Assembly (NCBI GenBank): GCA_905234765.1
Contig: CAJOIF010000004.1
Span: 1 to 64,000 of the forward strand
Direction: 5' to 3'
Origin: an uncultured Bacteroidales bacterium
GTDB lineage: Bacteria; Bacteroidota; Bacteroidia; Bacteroidales; F082
DNA: 64,000 nucleotides
The notes below the pieces were generated by a model. It was not told the DNA's origin and made no database searches. It worked only from the letters and a program-made list of their open reading frames with translations. A program made the position numbers and the translations under genes. Below are positions 1-8,917 of this stretch, in pieces. The stretch's first letter is position 1; the number at the start of each line of letters is the position of its first letter.

Positions 1-149
1 GCAGTTGCGGTTACTACTGGACGAGCGTGCTCTATGGCTTACCAAGCGATGCGGGTCGCCTTTTATTTGATTCTTTGGGCAATTCTAGCGAAATACTCAA
101 TGAAGAGCGTGCCGATGGTCTATCTGTCCGTCCTGTGCGTAACCTTTAA
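1..149 (+). CDS. C-terminal fragment of a FISUMP-like surface protein
   Basis: The window opens inside a gene read in the frame that starts at base 3 and stops with TAA at 147-149. The 48 visible residues begin SCGYYWTSVLYG and end GLSVRPVRNL. A YYWTS-type motif followed by a terminal GxSVRPVR is the usual ending of FISUMP-type domains in secreted proteins and lipoproteins of Bacteroidetes and Fibrobacteres, so this is probably the end of a cell-surface protein of unknown role. The N-terminus, any signal peptide and the domain order lie outside the window. A strong hairpin follows the stop. The family call rests only on this short tail. Confidence 0.6.
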   Translation, partial: SCGYYWTSVLYGLPSDAGRLLFDSLGNSSEILNEERADGLSVRPVRNL

Positions 150-172
150 TTCATCATTTCGGGAATAGGTTT

Positions 173-210
173 AGCGGGGCTGCGCTTGGGCGCGGCTCCG
201 CTCGTGTTTT
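173..210 (+). terminator. Intrinsic terminator after the surface-protein gene
   Basis: Arms at 173-185 and 190-202 pair over 13 positions (two G-U) around a TTGG loop. They are followed by CGTGTTTT. The hairpin lies 23 bases after the stop codon, as expected for a rho-independent terminator, although the T run is only four bases. Confidence 0.6.
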
Positions 211-290
211 GTGCATAAACCAGCGGAATGTATCAAAAAAACGATGATTCCGCTGATTTACGCATTTTTTAATAAATAACAAATTGATTT
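207..290. repeat. 84-base direct repeat, left copy, with internal inverted repeat
   Basis: Bases 207-290 match 1751-1834 over 84 bases with three substitutions and no gaps. Each copy contains an inverted repeat, here 214-229 against 247-262 (core CCAGCGGAAT / ATTCCGCTGA). The two copies bracket one ATPase gene almost exactly: the gene stops 9 bases from the left copy, and the right copy covers its promoter region. This could be a duplicated regulatory or terminator element or the ends of a mobile unit. Confidence 0.85.
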
Positions 291-298
291 TCTTTGAA

Positions 299-1717
299 TT
301 ATAAAAATAAATTATCCAAATTCACTTCGTTTTGGATTTCTCCAATGTAGGCGTTGTGGGCAAGGCCATTGGTGGTTACCATAACGGTATGTACAGCATT
401 TTTGGTTTTTGTTACTTCGGCAAAAGTGGCCTTTCTTTGTACGAGTTCCTGTTCGTAATCTTTTGTGATGGCATATTCCTTTTTGCTGTATTTCATTTCA
501 CAAAGGTCAATGATGCCGTCGCTGCGGTCAATCAACAGGTCAATTTGAACGCCTTTTCTGCCTGTTTCCTTGTCGGGCAGGCAACGCCATGCATATTCGT
601 CGGTCAGCACTCCACTGATGCCTAATTTCATCTTGATTTGGTCCACATGCCAAAGGCAAGCCCTCTCAAAAGCCAGTCCGCACCATGTATTGTATTGGGG
701 CTTTCCCTGCATGGCCTGCCAATAATTCTTACTGCGGCGTTTTCCGTTGATAAATTCATAATAGAATAGGGTATAGTGGTCAATCAGTTGGAAAATCTTG
801 TCCTTTACCTTCTGTCCCATCATGGAATAGCCTCGTATGAAACCGCACCACTCCAAATCATCAAGGATTTCGCTGAACTTGCCATTGTCCTCAAATTTCC
901 CCGCCTTAATCAACTCTAACCGCGTCAAGCCTTTTTTTTTCTTGGCCAACAATTCAATGACTTTGATGTATGGCTCCGGCTTATTGAAAAGTGAGGCATA
1001 CAACATGCTGAACTCATCGTAAAGGTCTCCACTTCGCGAAAACAGAAGTCGGTCAATTTCTTGTGAAAGGCTCGCACCTCGTTCAAGCAAGCTCCAATAG
1101 TAGGGTACACCTCCAAAAACCATGTAGCCTTCCAGTATTTGATTGTGTGTCAGTACGATATTGCGTAATTGCAGCAGAGTCTCGCATTCGCGAAGCGTGA
1201 AAGGTTGTAGCGCAATGCGATGATTCAGGCGGTTGTGAAGCCCACCTTTGTTTTTGATGATTTTTTTCACCATCCATGAGGTCGCGCTGCCGCAAACGAT
1301 GAACACAATGTCTTTTCTGGCAGAAGCCCAACCGTTCCAAAATGCTTCTAACTCCGGCAAAAAACCTGAGCGTGACGCATCCATCCAAGGTAGTTCGTCA
1401 AGGAAAACCACTTTTTTCCCTTCTGGCTGCAAGTTGATGAATCGTTTTAATTCACTGAAAGCGATCATCCAATTGGTCAGGGAAAGGACATCATTCAATC
1501 CTTGTTCTTTCAAGGCTAATTGAAATCTGGTCAGTTGTTTGCGAGAGGACAGTTTTGCAACTCCTGTGTATTGGAAATAGAAGTTGTTGCCATAAGTTTC
1601 GCGAATGAGGAATGTCTTTCCCACGCGCCGACGGCCATATACGGCAATGAATTGAGACGACTCTTCGGTTAGAGCCTCTTGCAAAATGTGTTTTTCTTTT
1701 TCTCTGCCTATCAACAT
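299..1717 (-). CDS. Orphan P-loop ATPase, archaeal-ATPase/DUF234-like
   Basis: A 472-residue protein of a family that is multiplied in Bacteroidetes and archaea and has no assigned role. Visible features are a Walker A GRRRVGKT at residues 28-35, a Walker B VVFLDELPW at about 103-111, a helical/winged-helix middle, and a C-terminal PD-(D/E)XK-like pattern with D393 and E407-x-K409. The frame is open further upstream, but the ATG at 1717 (MLIGREKEK) is preferred because a TATTTTTG promoter box lies at 1738-1745. No partner gene is present. It stands alone between 84-base direct repeats, which suggests horizontal movement. A nuclease-linked or toxin-like role is possible but unproven. Confidence 0.8.
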   Translation of the reverse strand: MLIGREKEKHILQEALTEESSQFIAVYGRRRVGKTFLIRETYGNNFYFQYTGVAKLSSRKQLTRFQLALKEQGLNDVLSLTNWMIAFSELKRFINLQPEGKKVVFLDELPWMDASRSGFLPELEAFWNGWASARKDIVFIVCGSATSWMVKKIIKNKGGLHNRLNHRIALQPFTLRECETLLQLRNIVLTHNQILEGYMVFGGVPYYWSLLERGASLSQEIDRLLFSRSGDLYDEFSMLYASLFNKPEPYIKVIELLAKKKKGLTRLELIKAGKFEDNGKFSEILDDLEWCGFIRGYSMMGQKVKDKIFQLIDHYTLFYYEFINGKRRSKNYWQAMQGKPQYNTWCGLAFERACLWHVDQIKMKLGISGVLTDEYAWRCLPDKETGRKGVQIDLLIDRSDGIIDLCEMKYSKKEYAITKDYEQELVQRKATFAEVTKTKNAVHTVMVTTNGLAHNAYIGEIQNEVNLDNLFL

Positions 1718-1737
1718 GTTCGTTGTGTTTTTCGCTG

Positions 1738-1745
1738 CAAAAATA
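1738..1745 (-). promoter_or_regulatory. Bacteroidetes -7 box of the DUF234-like ATPase gene
   Basis: On the minus strand this reads TATTTTTG and matches the Bacteroidetes -7 consensus TAnnTTTG. It lies 20 bases before the ATG at 1717. The inverted repeat of the right 84-base repeat lies just upstream, over the expected -33 region, where a repressor could bind. Confidence 0.6.
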
Positions 1746-1750
1746 ATAAA

Positions 1751-1834
1751 TTTTGTGCGTAAACCAGCGGAATGTATCAAAAAAACGATGATTCCGCTGA
1801 TTTACGTACTTTTTAATAAATAACAAATTGATTT
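1751..1834. repeat. 84-base direct repeat, right copy, with internal inverted repeat
   Basis: Partner of the copy at 207-290, same length, three substitutions. Its inverted repeat arms (about 1758-1773 and 1791-1806) pair with one mismatch. It ends 9 bases before the stop of the helicase gene and lies immediately upstream of the ATPase promoter. Confidence 0.85.
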
Positions 1835-1842
1835 ATAAATAT

Positions 1843-3282
1843 TTATAAATCAAATATATATTGTTGTCCAAAAAACTCCTCCTTGAAATTCACGAAATAC
1901 ACTCGTTCTTGAGCGCGGGTCAAGGCGGTGTAAAGCCAACGGAGGTCTTCGGTTTCGAGGGCCTCTTTTTGGTTGAACGCCGAGTCAATGAAAACGGTGT
2001 TCCACTGACCGCCTTGGGTTTTGTGGCAGGTGAGGGCGTAGGCAAACTTTACCTGCAAGGCGTTGAACCAAGGATTCTTCTTCATTTCTTTGTAACGCTC
2101 GCGGCGATTGGGGATGTCCATGTAGTCCTCTTCAATGGCGGCAAAAAGGCGCTGGTTTTCCTCTTCCGTCAGCGAGGCACTGTTGCTGTTCAGGGTGTCG
2201 AGCAGAATCTTGGCTTCCACATTGGGCGCATCGGGATAGTCGATGAAACTGAGTTCCACATCGGCGAATCGGAAGCCATACATTTCCTCAAACCGTTTGA
2301 TTTTGCGCAACTCCGCCATGTCGCCGTTGGCGATGAAGCTGATGGCATCGTTGCCGTCGGCCCAATAATAGTTGTTCTTCACCACCATTAAGCGGTCGCC
2401 CGTGGCAATCTCGCCTTCGATGTTGAGGATGCGCCCACGGATGGCTTGGTTGAACATGTTGGCGCGTTTGTTCGACTTGCAGACGATGACGGCTTCGCTG
2501 TCAACGTTTTCTGAAAACACCTTGAACAACAATTCCTCAAACGTCTCTGGCTCAATCTTTTGTGTGTCGGCGAAATGGTTGATGTCAAATAGCGGCAACT
2601 CGTATTCATATCGGTTCTCGCTGAGCAACTGCCTGACATTCGTGGCGTTATATAGAATACCCGATTCCAAGGCTTGGCGTTTCACCTCGGTTAACTCAAA
2701 GGTGGCCGCCGTAATGGGGAATTCCGACTTGAGGTATTCGCAATCCAAAGCGGGACTTTTGCTGCTTTCGACGGGCGGCAATTGTGCCGTGTCGCCGATG
2801 AGCAGTAATTTGCAGTGTTCGCCTATGAAGACGTATTCCATGAGATCGTCAAGCAGACTTTTCCTGCCGAATTCACGTTGTTCGCCAATCATGGAAGCTT
2901 CATCGACGATAAATAAGGTGTTGGTGCTTTTGTTTTCAGCCCGTGTCATTCGTATCGAACCGTCAGGTTGGGCCTTGGCTTGGTAGATGCGCCTGTGGAT
3001 GGTGCTGGCACTTTGGCCTGTGTAGTTACTCAATACTTTGGCGGCGCGTCCTGTGGGCGCCATGAGGACGTATTTCATCCCGATGTAGGGCAAGGTCCTT
3101 ACCAGCGTTTTGACCAAAGTGGTTTTTCCAGTGCCTGCATAGCCCCGAAGGATATAGGTCGGATTTTCTTTTTCGGAGAGCAGAAACGCCGCAAGATGGT
3201 ATAACACCCTGGCTTGTCCTTCGGTGGGTTCAAAACCGAAGGAGTATACCAGTTTTTTGTATAACTCGCTGCGGCTTAACAT
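1843..3282 (-). CDS. RecD/PIF1-like ATP-dependent DNA helicase
   Basis: A 479-residue superfamily 1B helicase. Walker A is GYAGTGKTT (residues 47-55), followed by an APTGRAA motif near 85-90 and the Walker B segment IVDEAS near 125. The C-terminal UvrD_C_2-like region has HKTQGGQW and ALTRAQERVYFV. Such proteins unwind DNA 5' to 3' using ATP and act in repair or recombination. The protein is shorter than RecD2 and lacks the long N-terminal region, as is usual for the short Bacteroidetes form. It starts 6 bases after the tamL stop, so the two are probably cotranscribed. The partner nuclease subunits RecB and RecC are not encoded nearby. Confidence 0.85.
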   Translation of the reverse strand: MLSRSELYKKLVYSFGFEPTEGQARVLYHLAAFLLSEKENPTYILRGYAGTGKTTLVKTLVRTLPYIGMKYVLMAPTGRAAKVLSNYTGQSASTIHRRIYQAKAQPDGSIRMTRAENKSTNTLFIVDEASMIGEQREFGRKSLLDDLMEYVFIGEHCKLLLIGDTAQLPPVESSKSPALDCEYLKSEFPITAATFELTEVKRQALESGILYNATNVRQLLSENRYEYELPLFDINHFADTQKIEPETFEELLFKVFSENVDSEAVIVCKSNKRANMFNQAIRGRILNIEGEIATGDRLMVVKNNYYWADGNDAISFIANGDMAELRKIKRFEEMYGFRFADVELSFIDYPDAPNVEAKILLDTLNSNSASLTEEENQRLFAAIEEDYMDIPNRRERYKEMKKNPWFNALQVKFAYALTCHKTQGGQWNTVFIDSAFNQKEALETEDLRWLYTALTRAQERVYFVNFKEEFFGQQYIFDL

Positions 3283-3288
3283 GATATA

Positions 3289-5607
3289 TCAGAAAGGATA
3301 GCCGATGCCCCAGCAGAGTTTCAGGTTGCTTTGGTTGGGGGCACCGATGCACCAATAGCTGCCGTTCTCGTCAATGTAGGAGTTGCGCAGGGCATAGGCC
3401 AGATCGAGACGGATGATGAGGAAGGACACGTCGATGCGCAGACCGAATCCGGCGTCAAGGGCAAGTTGTTTGTAGAATTGGTCGAACTTGAATTCGCCGT
3501 TGGGCATGGCTTCGTTGGGTTGGTAGGTCCAAACGTTGCCTGCATCGACGAAAAGGGCTCCGTTGAAGATGTTTCGGATGGGGAAACGGTATTCGGCGTT
3601 CAATTCCAACTGCATGTCGCCGATTTTCTCAATGTCATCATCGGTGGGCACATAACCGCCAGGCCCCACGCTGCGGTAACCCCATCCACGAAGTCCGTTG
3701 GCACCGCCAGCGTAGAAGCTGCGCTCAAAGGGCATGTCGACGGAGTTGCCATATGGCACGCCGAGTCCTATGAATTGTCTGAATACCAGCCATTTCTTGT
3801 TGTTCAAGTCGATGTGTTGACGGATGTCGAAGCTGCCTCTGAGATATTGGGCATAACGGATGCTAAACAGTTCATGGTGTCCTTCTGACTCGCTTATAAG
3901 TTTCGTGTTGTTGAAGAGTGAAAGCAGGTTGCCGCTGGACTCAAAATCGGCACGCAGGTAAACGAAACTGCCCGTTTTGCGGATGCTTTGCGTGCTGTAT
4001 GTCATCGCATAACGGGTGCCAAAAATCAAATGGTTGGTGTATTGGTCTTTTTTACGTTGGTTGCTCTCGGCATCAAGGAACTCCTGAAAAGCAGGGTTGA
4101 TGTTGTCGATTTTCACGCTGTTGAGGTAGATGGGCGAGAAGGTATGACGTAGCCGGTAGTTGTTTTTCCAGTCGTAGCTGAACGACGCGGAGCTGATATA
4201 GCGATAATAGTAGTATCTGAGTTGGGCGTTCAGGCCTAGTGCTATGGAGGTGGTGGGTTGGTAGTCGCGGACGAAGTTGGTGTGTTGGAACACACTTAGG
4301 AAACGCGGGAACATCAGACTCATCGTGGCACCGAATTCCTGCGTGTTGAATATGGTGTTTTTGTTGCTGCTTTCGCTCAAATCGATGTGGTTTTGGGCTT
4401 CCAGACCGTATTTCACGCCGAATTGAAACACTTCTGCACCGCGGAAGATGTTGCGGTTGGTGTAGGACAAGCTCCCCTTGATTCCCAAATCGGCATCGGC
4501 GCGGGTACCCTCGGCCTGAATGGCATAGGAATGCCTGTCAACTTGCTGCATGGTGATGCGGCAGTCAAGGAGGTTGAGTGAGTCTCCTGCATTGGGAACG
4601 GTGTCAAACTCGATGTTCACATTGTTGAAAATCTGGAAATTGTTTAACGCCTTGTAGGTGTTGGTGACGTTGCGAAGTCTGTAGGGAGCCCCTTCATATA
4701 GATGGATGGACTGGGCGTATGCGGAAGGCTTCACTTTCGGCTTGCCGTAGTGATAGTTGTGCAGCGTGTTTTTCAGTTTCCGTCGCCCTATTTCCGCGAC
4801 CAAAATAGTGGAGTCGGTTGGAGGCTCGTTCATGCGGAGCAAAGAGAACTCGGGGTATACGTTGATTCGGCGCAGATTGTATTGTTTATGAGCCAACTCG
4901 TCTTCTTTGACATGCATCGTGATACTAAGACTGTGGTTCATGAAATTGCTGTCCACCTCGTAGTAGATGCTGTTTCTGCTGAAAAAGTAATAGCCTGAGT
5001 TTCTGAGTCTTTCTGTAATCAACTCACGTTGTTCTTGCATGGCGAATTCGTCATAGATATCGCCCTCATGGATTGTAAACTGTTCCTTTTCGCGCATGAT
5101 GAACCGTTCCATGATACTATCGTTGATGACGTAGTTGATCCGGTTGATCCGATATGGTTGGGCGGGACTGACATGATAGGTGATCTTCGCGCGTTTGAAC
5201 ATGGTGGTTTTCACGCTGTGTGTCACCTTCGAATTGAAATAGCCGACCTTATCCAAATACAGCGTCAGCTGCTTGGCGGAACGCTCGGCCTCTGACTTGT
5301 CGTAGTAAACGGGCTCTCTGCCTAAAGTCTTGTTCATCCATCTCCACATCCGACTTTTGGGATGCTGCTCCGATTTGTAGTAAATCCACGTGCGGGATTT
5401 GGGTTGGAGTGGCTCTTTGTAAGGTTTGAGCGAGATATAGGACGACAGGCTCGACTTACTGATGTCGGTGCTGTCGTTGTTTTCGATGACGATGGAGTTT
5501 TTCTTGACGAGAAATTTGTCGGCAGGCACATATCGGCTGAGGTTGCATGAGGTCAGAAAGGTGGCCGCCAGCACCAAAACAATGATATGTAACTTACTCT
5601 TTTTCAC
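3289..5607 (-). CDS. tamL: BamA/TamA-like outer-membrane lipoprotein (TamL)
   Basis: A 772-residue Omp85-family protein. The N-terminus is a lipoprotein signal peptide with lipobox LTSC (Cys21), which matches TamL, the lipid-modified TamA of Bacteroidetes. POTRA-like repeats fill roughly residues 120-380 (for example RINRINYVIND) and the C-terminal half is a 16-strand surface-antigen barrel containing the conserved RGW motif in GGANGLRGWGY. The family inserts proteins into the outer membrane or links to the inner-membrane TamB, which is not in this window. A TACCTTTG promoter box lies 17 bases before the ATG. The RecD-like helicase follows in the same transcript. Confidence 0.88.
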   Translation of the reverse strand: MKKSKLHIIVLVLAATFLTSCNLSRYVPADKFLVKKNSIVIENNDSTDISKSSLSSYISLKPYKEPLQPKSRTWIYYKSEQHPKSRMWRWMNKTLGREPVYYDKSEAERSAKQLTLYLDKVGYFNSKVTHSVKTTMFKRAKITYHVSPAQPYRINRINYVINDSIMERFIMREKEQFTIHEGDIYDEFAMQEQRELITERLRNSGYYFFSRNSIYYEVDSNFMNHSLSITMHVKEDELAHKQYNLRRINVYPEFSLLRMNEPPTDSTILVAEIGRRKLKNTLHNYHYGKPKVKPSAYAQSIHLYEGAPYRLRNVTNTYKALNNFQIFNNVNIEFDTVPNAGDSLNLLDCRITMQQVDRHSYAIQAEGTRADADLGIKGSLSYTNRNIFRGAEVFQFGVKYGLEAQNHIDLSESSNKNTIFNTQEFGATMSLMFPRFLSVFQHTNFVRDYQPTTSIALGLNAQLRYYYYRYISSASFSYDWKNNYRLRHTFSPIYLNSVKIDNINPAFQEFLDAESNQRKKDQYTNHLIFGTRYAMTYSTQSIRKTGSFVYLRADFESSGNLLSLFNNTKLISESEGHHELFSIRYAQYLRGSFDIRQHIDLNNKKWLVFRQFIGLGVPYGNSVDMPFERSFYAGGANGLRGWGYRSVGPGGYVPTDDDIEKIGDMQLELNAEYRFPIRNIFNGALFVDAGNVWTYQPNEAMPNGEFKFDQFYKQLALDAGFGLRIDVSFLIIRLDLAYALRNSYIDENGSYWCIGAPNQSNLKLCWGIGYPF

Positions 5608-5623
5608 TCGTTCGGATTTGCGG

Positions 5624-5631
5624 CAAAGGTA
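5624..5631 (-). promoter_or_regulatory. -7 promoter box of tamL
   Basis: The minus strand reads TACCTTTG, matching TAnnTTTG, 17 bases before the tamL ATG. No convincing -33 TTTG was found. Confidence 0.55.
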
Positions 5632-5643
5632 AGAATATTTCCT

Positions 5644-6930
5644 TTACACGACTTCGGCCACGGTGAAATTGCTGCCTCCGATGAAGACGACATCACCGAA
5701 ATGCGCGTTGTTGATGGCGGAACGGTAGGCGTGGCTTACAGACTCAAATACCTGTCCGCGCAAACCCATCTCAAAAGCTTTTTCGGCCAAGAGGTTGGCA
5801 TCCAAGCCTCTGGGAATGTCGGCTTTGCAGAAATAGTACTCTGCGCTGTGAGGCAGGAGCTGTAATACGCTGTCGATGTCCTTGTCATTGACCATGCCGA
5901 GAACAAAGTGTAGCTTATCGTATTGCATTTCAGCCAATTGACGTACCACTTCGGTGATGCCCGCCACGTTATGGCCTGTGTCGGCGATAACGAGCGGATC
6001 GTTGCCAAGAATCTGCCAGCGGCCCATGAGGTGGGTGTTGCGGATGACTTTGGCGATGCCGTCGCGGAGGTCGTCTTCCGAAAGGTTGAACTTGTCGCGT
6101 AGCAGGTCAAGGGCGCACATCACCGTGGTGAGATTTTTCTGTTGGTAGTTGCCCATCAGCGGGATGTCGAGGGCTTCCATGTAAAGCTCGCTGTTTTTCC
6201 AGACATCGAATTTCTGCACGGTGTTGGACTCAATATGGATTTTGTCGCAGTCGAAAAGCTGGTCGGCGAAATAGATGGGGCTGTTGCATTCCTTGGCTTT
6301 GTCGATGAAAACCTGCTCGGTCTCGGGATGCGTTTCGCCAATGACCACGGGGATGTTTGGCTTGATGATGCCGGCTTTCTCATAAGCAATCTTGGTTCTC
6401 GTGTCGCCCAAAAACTTCATGTGGTCGAAGTCGATGTTGGTGATGACACTCAACTCGGGCGTGATTAGATTGGTGGAGTCCAAACGACCGCCCATGCCTA
6501 CCTCGACGATGGCTATGTCAATCTTTTCCTTCGAGAAATAGTCGAAAGCCATGCCAACGGTCATCTCGAAGAAGGAGAGTTCCATCGCCTCGAACTTGTC
6601 TTTGTAGGTGTCAATGAATTGTACCACGTTCTCTTCGGGAATCATCTCGCCGTTTATGCGGATGCGTTCGCGGAAGTCGCGCAGGTGGGGTGAAGTGTAA
6701 AGGCCTGTCTTGTAGCCTGCTTCCTGAAACACGGAAGCTAGCATGTGGGAGACAGAACCTTTACCGTTGGTGCCAGCCACGTGCACCGACTTGAAGTTGT
6801 GGTGCGGATTGTCCAAAAGTTCAAGGAGTTGTGTGGTATTGTTCAAATCAGCCTTGTAGGCCGCCGCGCCAATGCGTTGGTACATCGGCAGTTTGTTGAA
6901 CATCCAATCGAGAGTTGCAGAATAATTCAT
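5644..6930 (-). CDS. folC: Folylpolyglutamate synthase / dihydrofolate synthase
   Basis: A 428-residue Mur-ligase-fold enzyme. It adds glutamate to dihydropteroate and then to folates with ATP in the cytoplasm. The P-loop GTNGKGSVSHML (from residue 53), the segment EVGMGGRLDSTN and the C-terminal VIADTGHNVAG are FolC signatures, and the length is normal. The ATG overlaps the stop of the tonB-like gene by 4 bases (ATGA), so it is translationally coupled to the exbB-exbD-tonB group. That placement reflects operon structure rather than a shared function. Confidence 0.93.
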   Translation of the reverse strand: MNYSATLDWMFNKLPMYQRIGAAAYKADLNNTTQLLELLDNPHHNFKSVHVAGTNGKGSVSHMLASVFQEAGYKTGLYTSPHLRDFRERIRINGEMIPEENVVQFIDTYKDKFEAMELSFFEMTVGMAFDYFSKEKIDIAIVEVGMGGRLDSTNLITPELSVITNIDFDHMKFLGDTRTKIAYEKAGIIKPNIPVVIGETHPETEQVFIDKAKECNSPIYFADQLFDCDKIHIESNTVQKFDVWKNSELYMEALDIPLMGNYQQKNLTTVMCALDLLRDKFNLSEDDLRDGIAKVIRNTHLMGRWQILGNDPLVIADTGHNVAGITEVVRQLAEMQYDKLHFVLGMVNDKDIDSVLQLLPHSAEYYFCKADIPRGLDANLLAEKAFEMGLRGQVFESVSHAYRSAINNAHFGDVVFIGGSNFTVAEVV

Positions 6931-7685
6931 TGGTTGATGACAAAAGTATAAGTGATGGTCCCGTGTTGTTCTTCAGGAGCGTTGGGGGCGGAGGCAAAAG
7001 TGGAACGCAAAGCAGCTCGTTTGGCTTTATCGCGCATGTCGTTGTTAATCACTGTGGTGCCCTTTGTGGCAACTTCGGCACGAACAACTTGCCCGGCGCG
7101 GTTCACCCAAATATCGACGACGACGATGCCTTCTTCGCTGAAATCATCACTGGGACGGTGCAACGATTTGGCACCGCGGCCGCCGAGGTCATAGCCGGCT
7201 CCGTTGCCTTTGCCGCCACTGCCTTCATATTGCTTGATGCCAGCCAGCCCGTTGGGATTGCCTTGGTCGCCAGGCTGCCCTGTGATGCCTTCCGAGCCGC
7301 CTGCCTGCGGGTTGTTGTTGCCTTTGAATAGTGCCTTTTGGTTGACTTTAGGTTTGGGCTCTTCAGCAGGCTTTTCTTGCTTAGGCTTAGTGTTTTTGGG
7401 CTTTTCTATGGCAGGAGCTTCGTCATCGTTTTGTGTGACGAGGTCTTCCTTGCTTTTGCTCTGCTCTTGTTTGGGTTGTGCTGCCATCGGGACGGCGGGT
7501 TTTTCTGGTTGGATGTTGCCCATGCCTTGGCTCATCATGCCCAAGTCGACCTCTACGCCTTCCTCACCAGGCAGTGGCAGTGGCGTCCTGAAAGCCATCA
7601 AGAACAAAATGAGCACAGCCAAAGCGTGAACGAGGATTGTCCCGCCAATCGCTATGCCCTTGTCTTTCTTTTCTTTGCTGTCCAT
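6927..7685 (-). CDS. tonB: TonB/TolA-like energy transducer
   Basis: A 252-residue protein with a short cytoplasmic N-terminus, one transmembrane helix (about residues 11-32), a long Lys/Pro/Glu- and then Gly-rich periplasmic linker (about 60-170), and a C-terminal TonB-type domain (about 178-252, with DIWVNRAGQV and ending TYTFVINQ). With the adjacent ExbD and ExbB it would pass the proton-motive force to the outer membrane. It lies 8 bases after exbD and overlaps folC. Whether it powers TonB-dependent transport or a Tol-like envelope role cannot be told from sequence alone. Confidence 0.82.
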   Translation of the reverse strand: MDSKEKKDKGIAIGGTILVHALAVLILFLMAFRTPLPLPGEEGVEVDLGMMSQGMGNIQPEKPAVPMAAQPKQEQSKSKEDLVTQNDDEAPAIEKPKNTKPKQEKPAEEPKPKVNQKALFKGNNNPQAGGSEGITGQPGDQGNPNGLAGIKQYEGSGGKGNGAGYDLGGRGAKSLHRPSDDFSEEGIVVVDIWVNRAGQVVRAEVATKGTTVINNDMRDKAKRAALRSTFASAPNAPEEQHGTITYTFVINQ

Positions 7686-7693
7686 AATGCCTC

Positions 7694-8107
7694 CTATTTC
7701 TTTGGTGCAGTGGCTAGGATGACTTTGTGGTTGTTGCCGGTGGCGTTGTTGATTTCGTTGACGGCATCAATCACATTCACCACATATTGCACGGGGACGT
7801 TCTTGTCGGAACGCAGCACCACCGTGGCTTGGCTGTCGTTACCAATCTTGCCGTTGATGAGGTCGGTGAGCTGAGTCTCGTCGGCAGCAGTTTCGTCAAC
7901 GAAATATTGGTATTGCTCGTTGATGTACACGGTGACGGTCTGCTTGGCCATGGTCTTGCTGCTACTTGAAGGCAGCATGAGCTTGATGGCGTTGGGGGCG
8001 ACCAAGGTCGAAGTCAGCATGAAGAAAATCAGCAGCAGAAACACCAAGTCCGACATGGACGAGGAGTTGAACGTGGGTTCGACCTTATTTCTTGATTTGA
8101 TGGCCAT
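7694..8107 (-). CDS. exbD: ExbD/TolR biopolymer transport protein
   Basis: A 137-residue protein with a cytoplasmic N-terminus, one transmembrane helix (about residues 20-38) containing the conserved proton-path Asp20 in SMSDLVFLLLIF, and a periplasmic domain. It forms the ion-driven motor with ExbB and transmits rotation or conformational change to the TonB-like protein. Gene order exbB-exbD-tonB with gaps of 12 and 8 bases supports one operon. Confidence 0.92.
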   Translation of the reverse strand: MAIKSRNKVEPTFNSSSMSDLVFLLLIFFMLTSTLVAPNAIKLMLPSSSSKTMAKQTVTVYINEQYQYFVDETAADETQLTDLINGKIGNDSQATVVLRSDKNVPVQYVVNVIDAVNEINNATGNNHKVILATAPKK

Positions 8108-8119
8108 AATGCGCTGGTT

Positions 8120-8818
8120 TTAAGCTGGTTCGTTCAGGACATCCATAAACTCGGTCGCCTTGGCTTCAAGCAGGTTGACGACCTTTTGGATTTTCGTCGA
8201 GATGATGGCGTGGAAGAAGTAGGCGATGATACCCACAATCAGACCGCCGACGGTGGTCACCATGGCTTCATAGATGCCCGACGAAAGCAACTCGATATCA
8301 ATGTTGTTGCCTGCCATCGACATGTTGTAGAATGCGCGAATCATGCCGGTCACGGTGCCCAAGAAACCAATCATCGGGGCGGCACTGGCAATCATGGCAA
8401 GGATGCTGACACCGCGCTCCAATTGTGCCACTTCCAAATTTCCAACGTTTTCAATGGCCGAATTGATGTCGCTCAAAGGACGGCCGATGCGCGAAATGCC
8501 TTTCTCGATCATTCTGGAGATAGGGGTGGAGTTGCCTCTGCACAAGGCTTTGGCCGAGTCGAGTTTGCCGTCTTTCATGTATTCGCGGATGCGGTCCATG
8601 AAACTGGCGTCGTATTTAGTGGCGCGCGAAACGGTGATGTATCTTTCGATGAAGATGTAGACCGCGATGATAGACAAGGCGGCCAATAAAATCATGATCC
8701 AACCGCCTTTGGTGGCGAGGTCGAGGATGGAAAGCTTGATTTCCGTAGGTTGTGCTACGGCTTCAGTGGCGGCTGTACCCAAATCATTGACAGCCTCTTG
8801 GATTTGCAAAAGATTCAT
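8120..8818 (-). CDS. exbB: ExbB/TolQ/MotA-family proton channel
   Basis: A 232-residue inner-membrane protein with three hydrophobic segments (near residues 37-58, 140-165 and 185-205). The conserved FLGTVTGMIRAF segment of the MotA/TolQ/ExbB family is present between helices. It forms the proton-conducting pentamer around ExbD. It is the first gene of exbB-exbD-tonB-folC. No TAnnTTTG box was found directly upstream, so transcription may come through from ftsK-lolA. Confidence 0.92.
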   Translation of the reverse strand: MNLLQIQEAVNDLGTAATEAVAQPTEIKLSILDLATKGGWIMILLAALSIIAVYIFIERYITVSRATKYDASFMDRIREYMKDGKLDSAKALCRGNSTPISRMIEKGISRIGRPLSDINSAIENVGNLEVAQLERGVSILAMIASAAPMIGFLGTVTGMIRAFYNMSMAGNNIDIELLSSGIYEAMVTTVGGLIVGIIAYFFHAIISTKIQKVVNLLEAKATEFMDVLNEPA

Positions 8819-8855
8819 ATTTTGTTTAATTGATGTTTCGTTGATTTGTTGTTTG

Positions 8856-8882
8856 TAGGGCTGTCACACTGTGGCAGCCCTA
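8856..8882. repeat. Stem-loop between lolA and exbB
   Basis: A 13-base arm (TAGGGCTGTCACA) and its near-complement (TGTGGCAGCCCTA) form a hairpin with one G-U pair. There is no T run after it on either strand, so it is not a standard terminator. It may be a processing or attenuation site between lolA and exbB. Confidence 0.6.
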
Positions 8883-8917
8883 CATTTGTATTACGGAATA
8901 ATCCGTGTTTTATTGCG

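Noticed and set aside
8856..8882. The lolA-exbB hairpin as an intrinsic terminator
   Set aside because: No T run follows on either strand, and no promoter box was found for exbB, so read-through is more likely.
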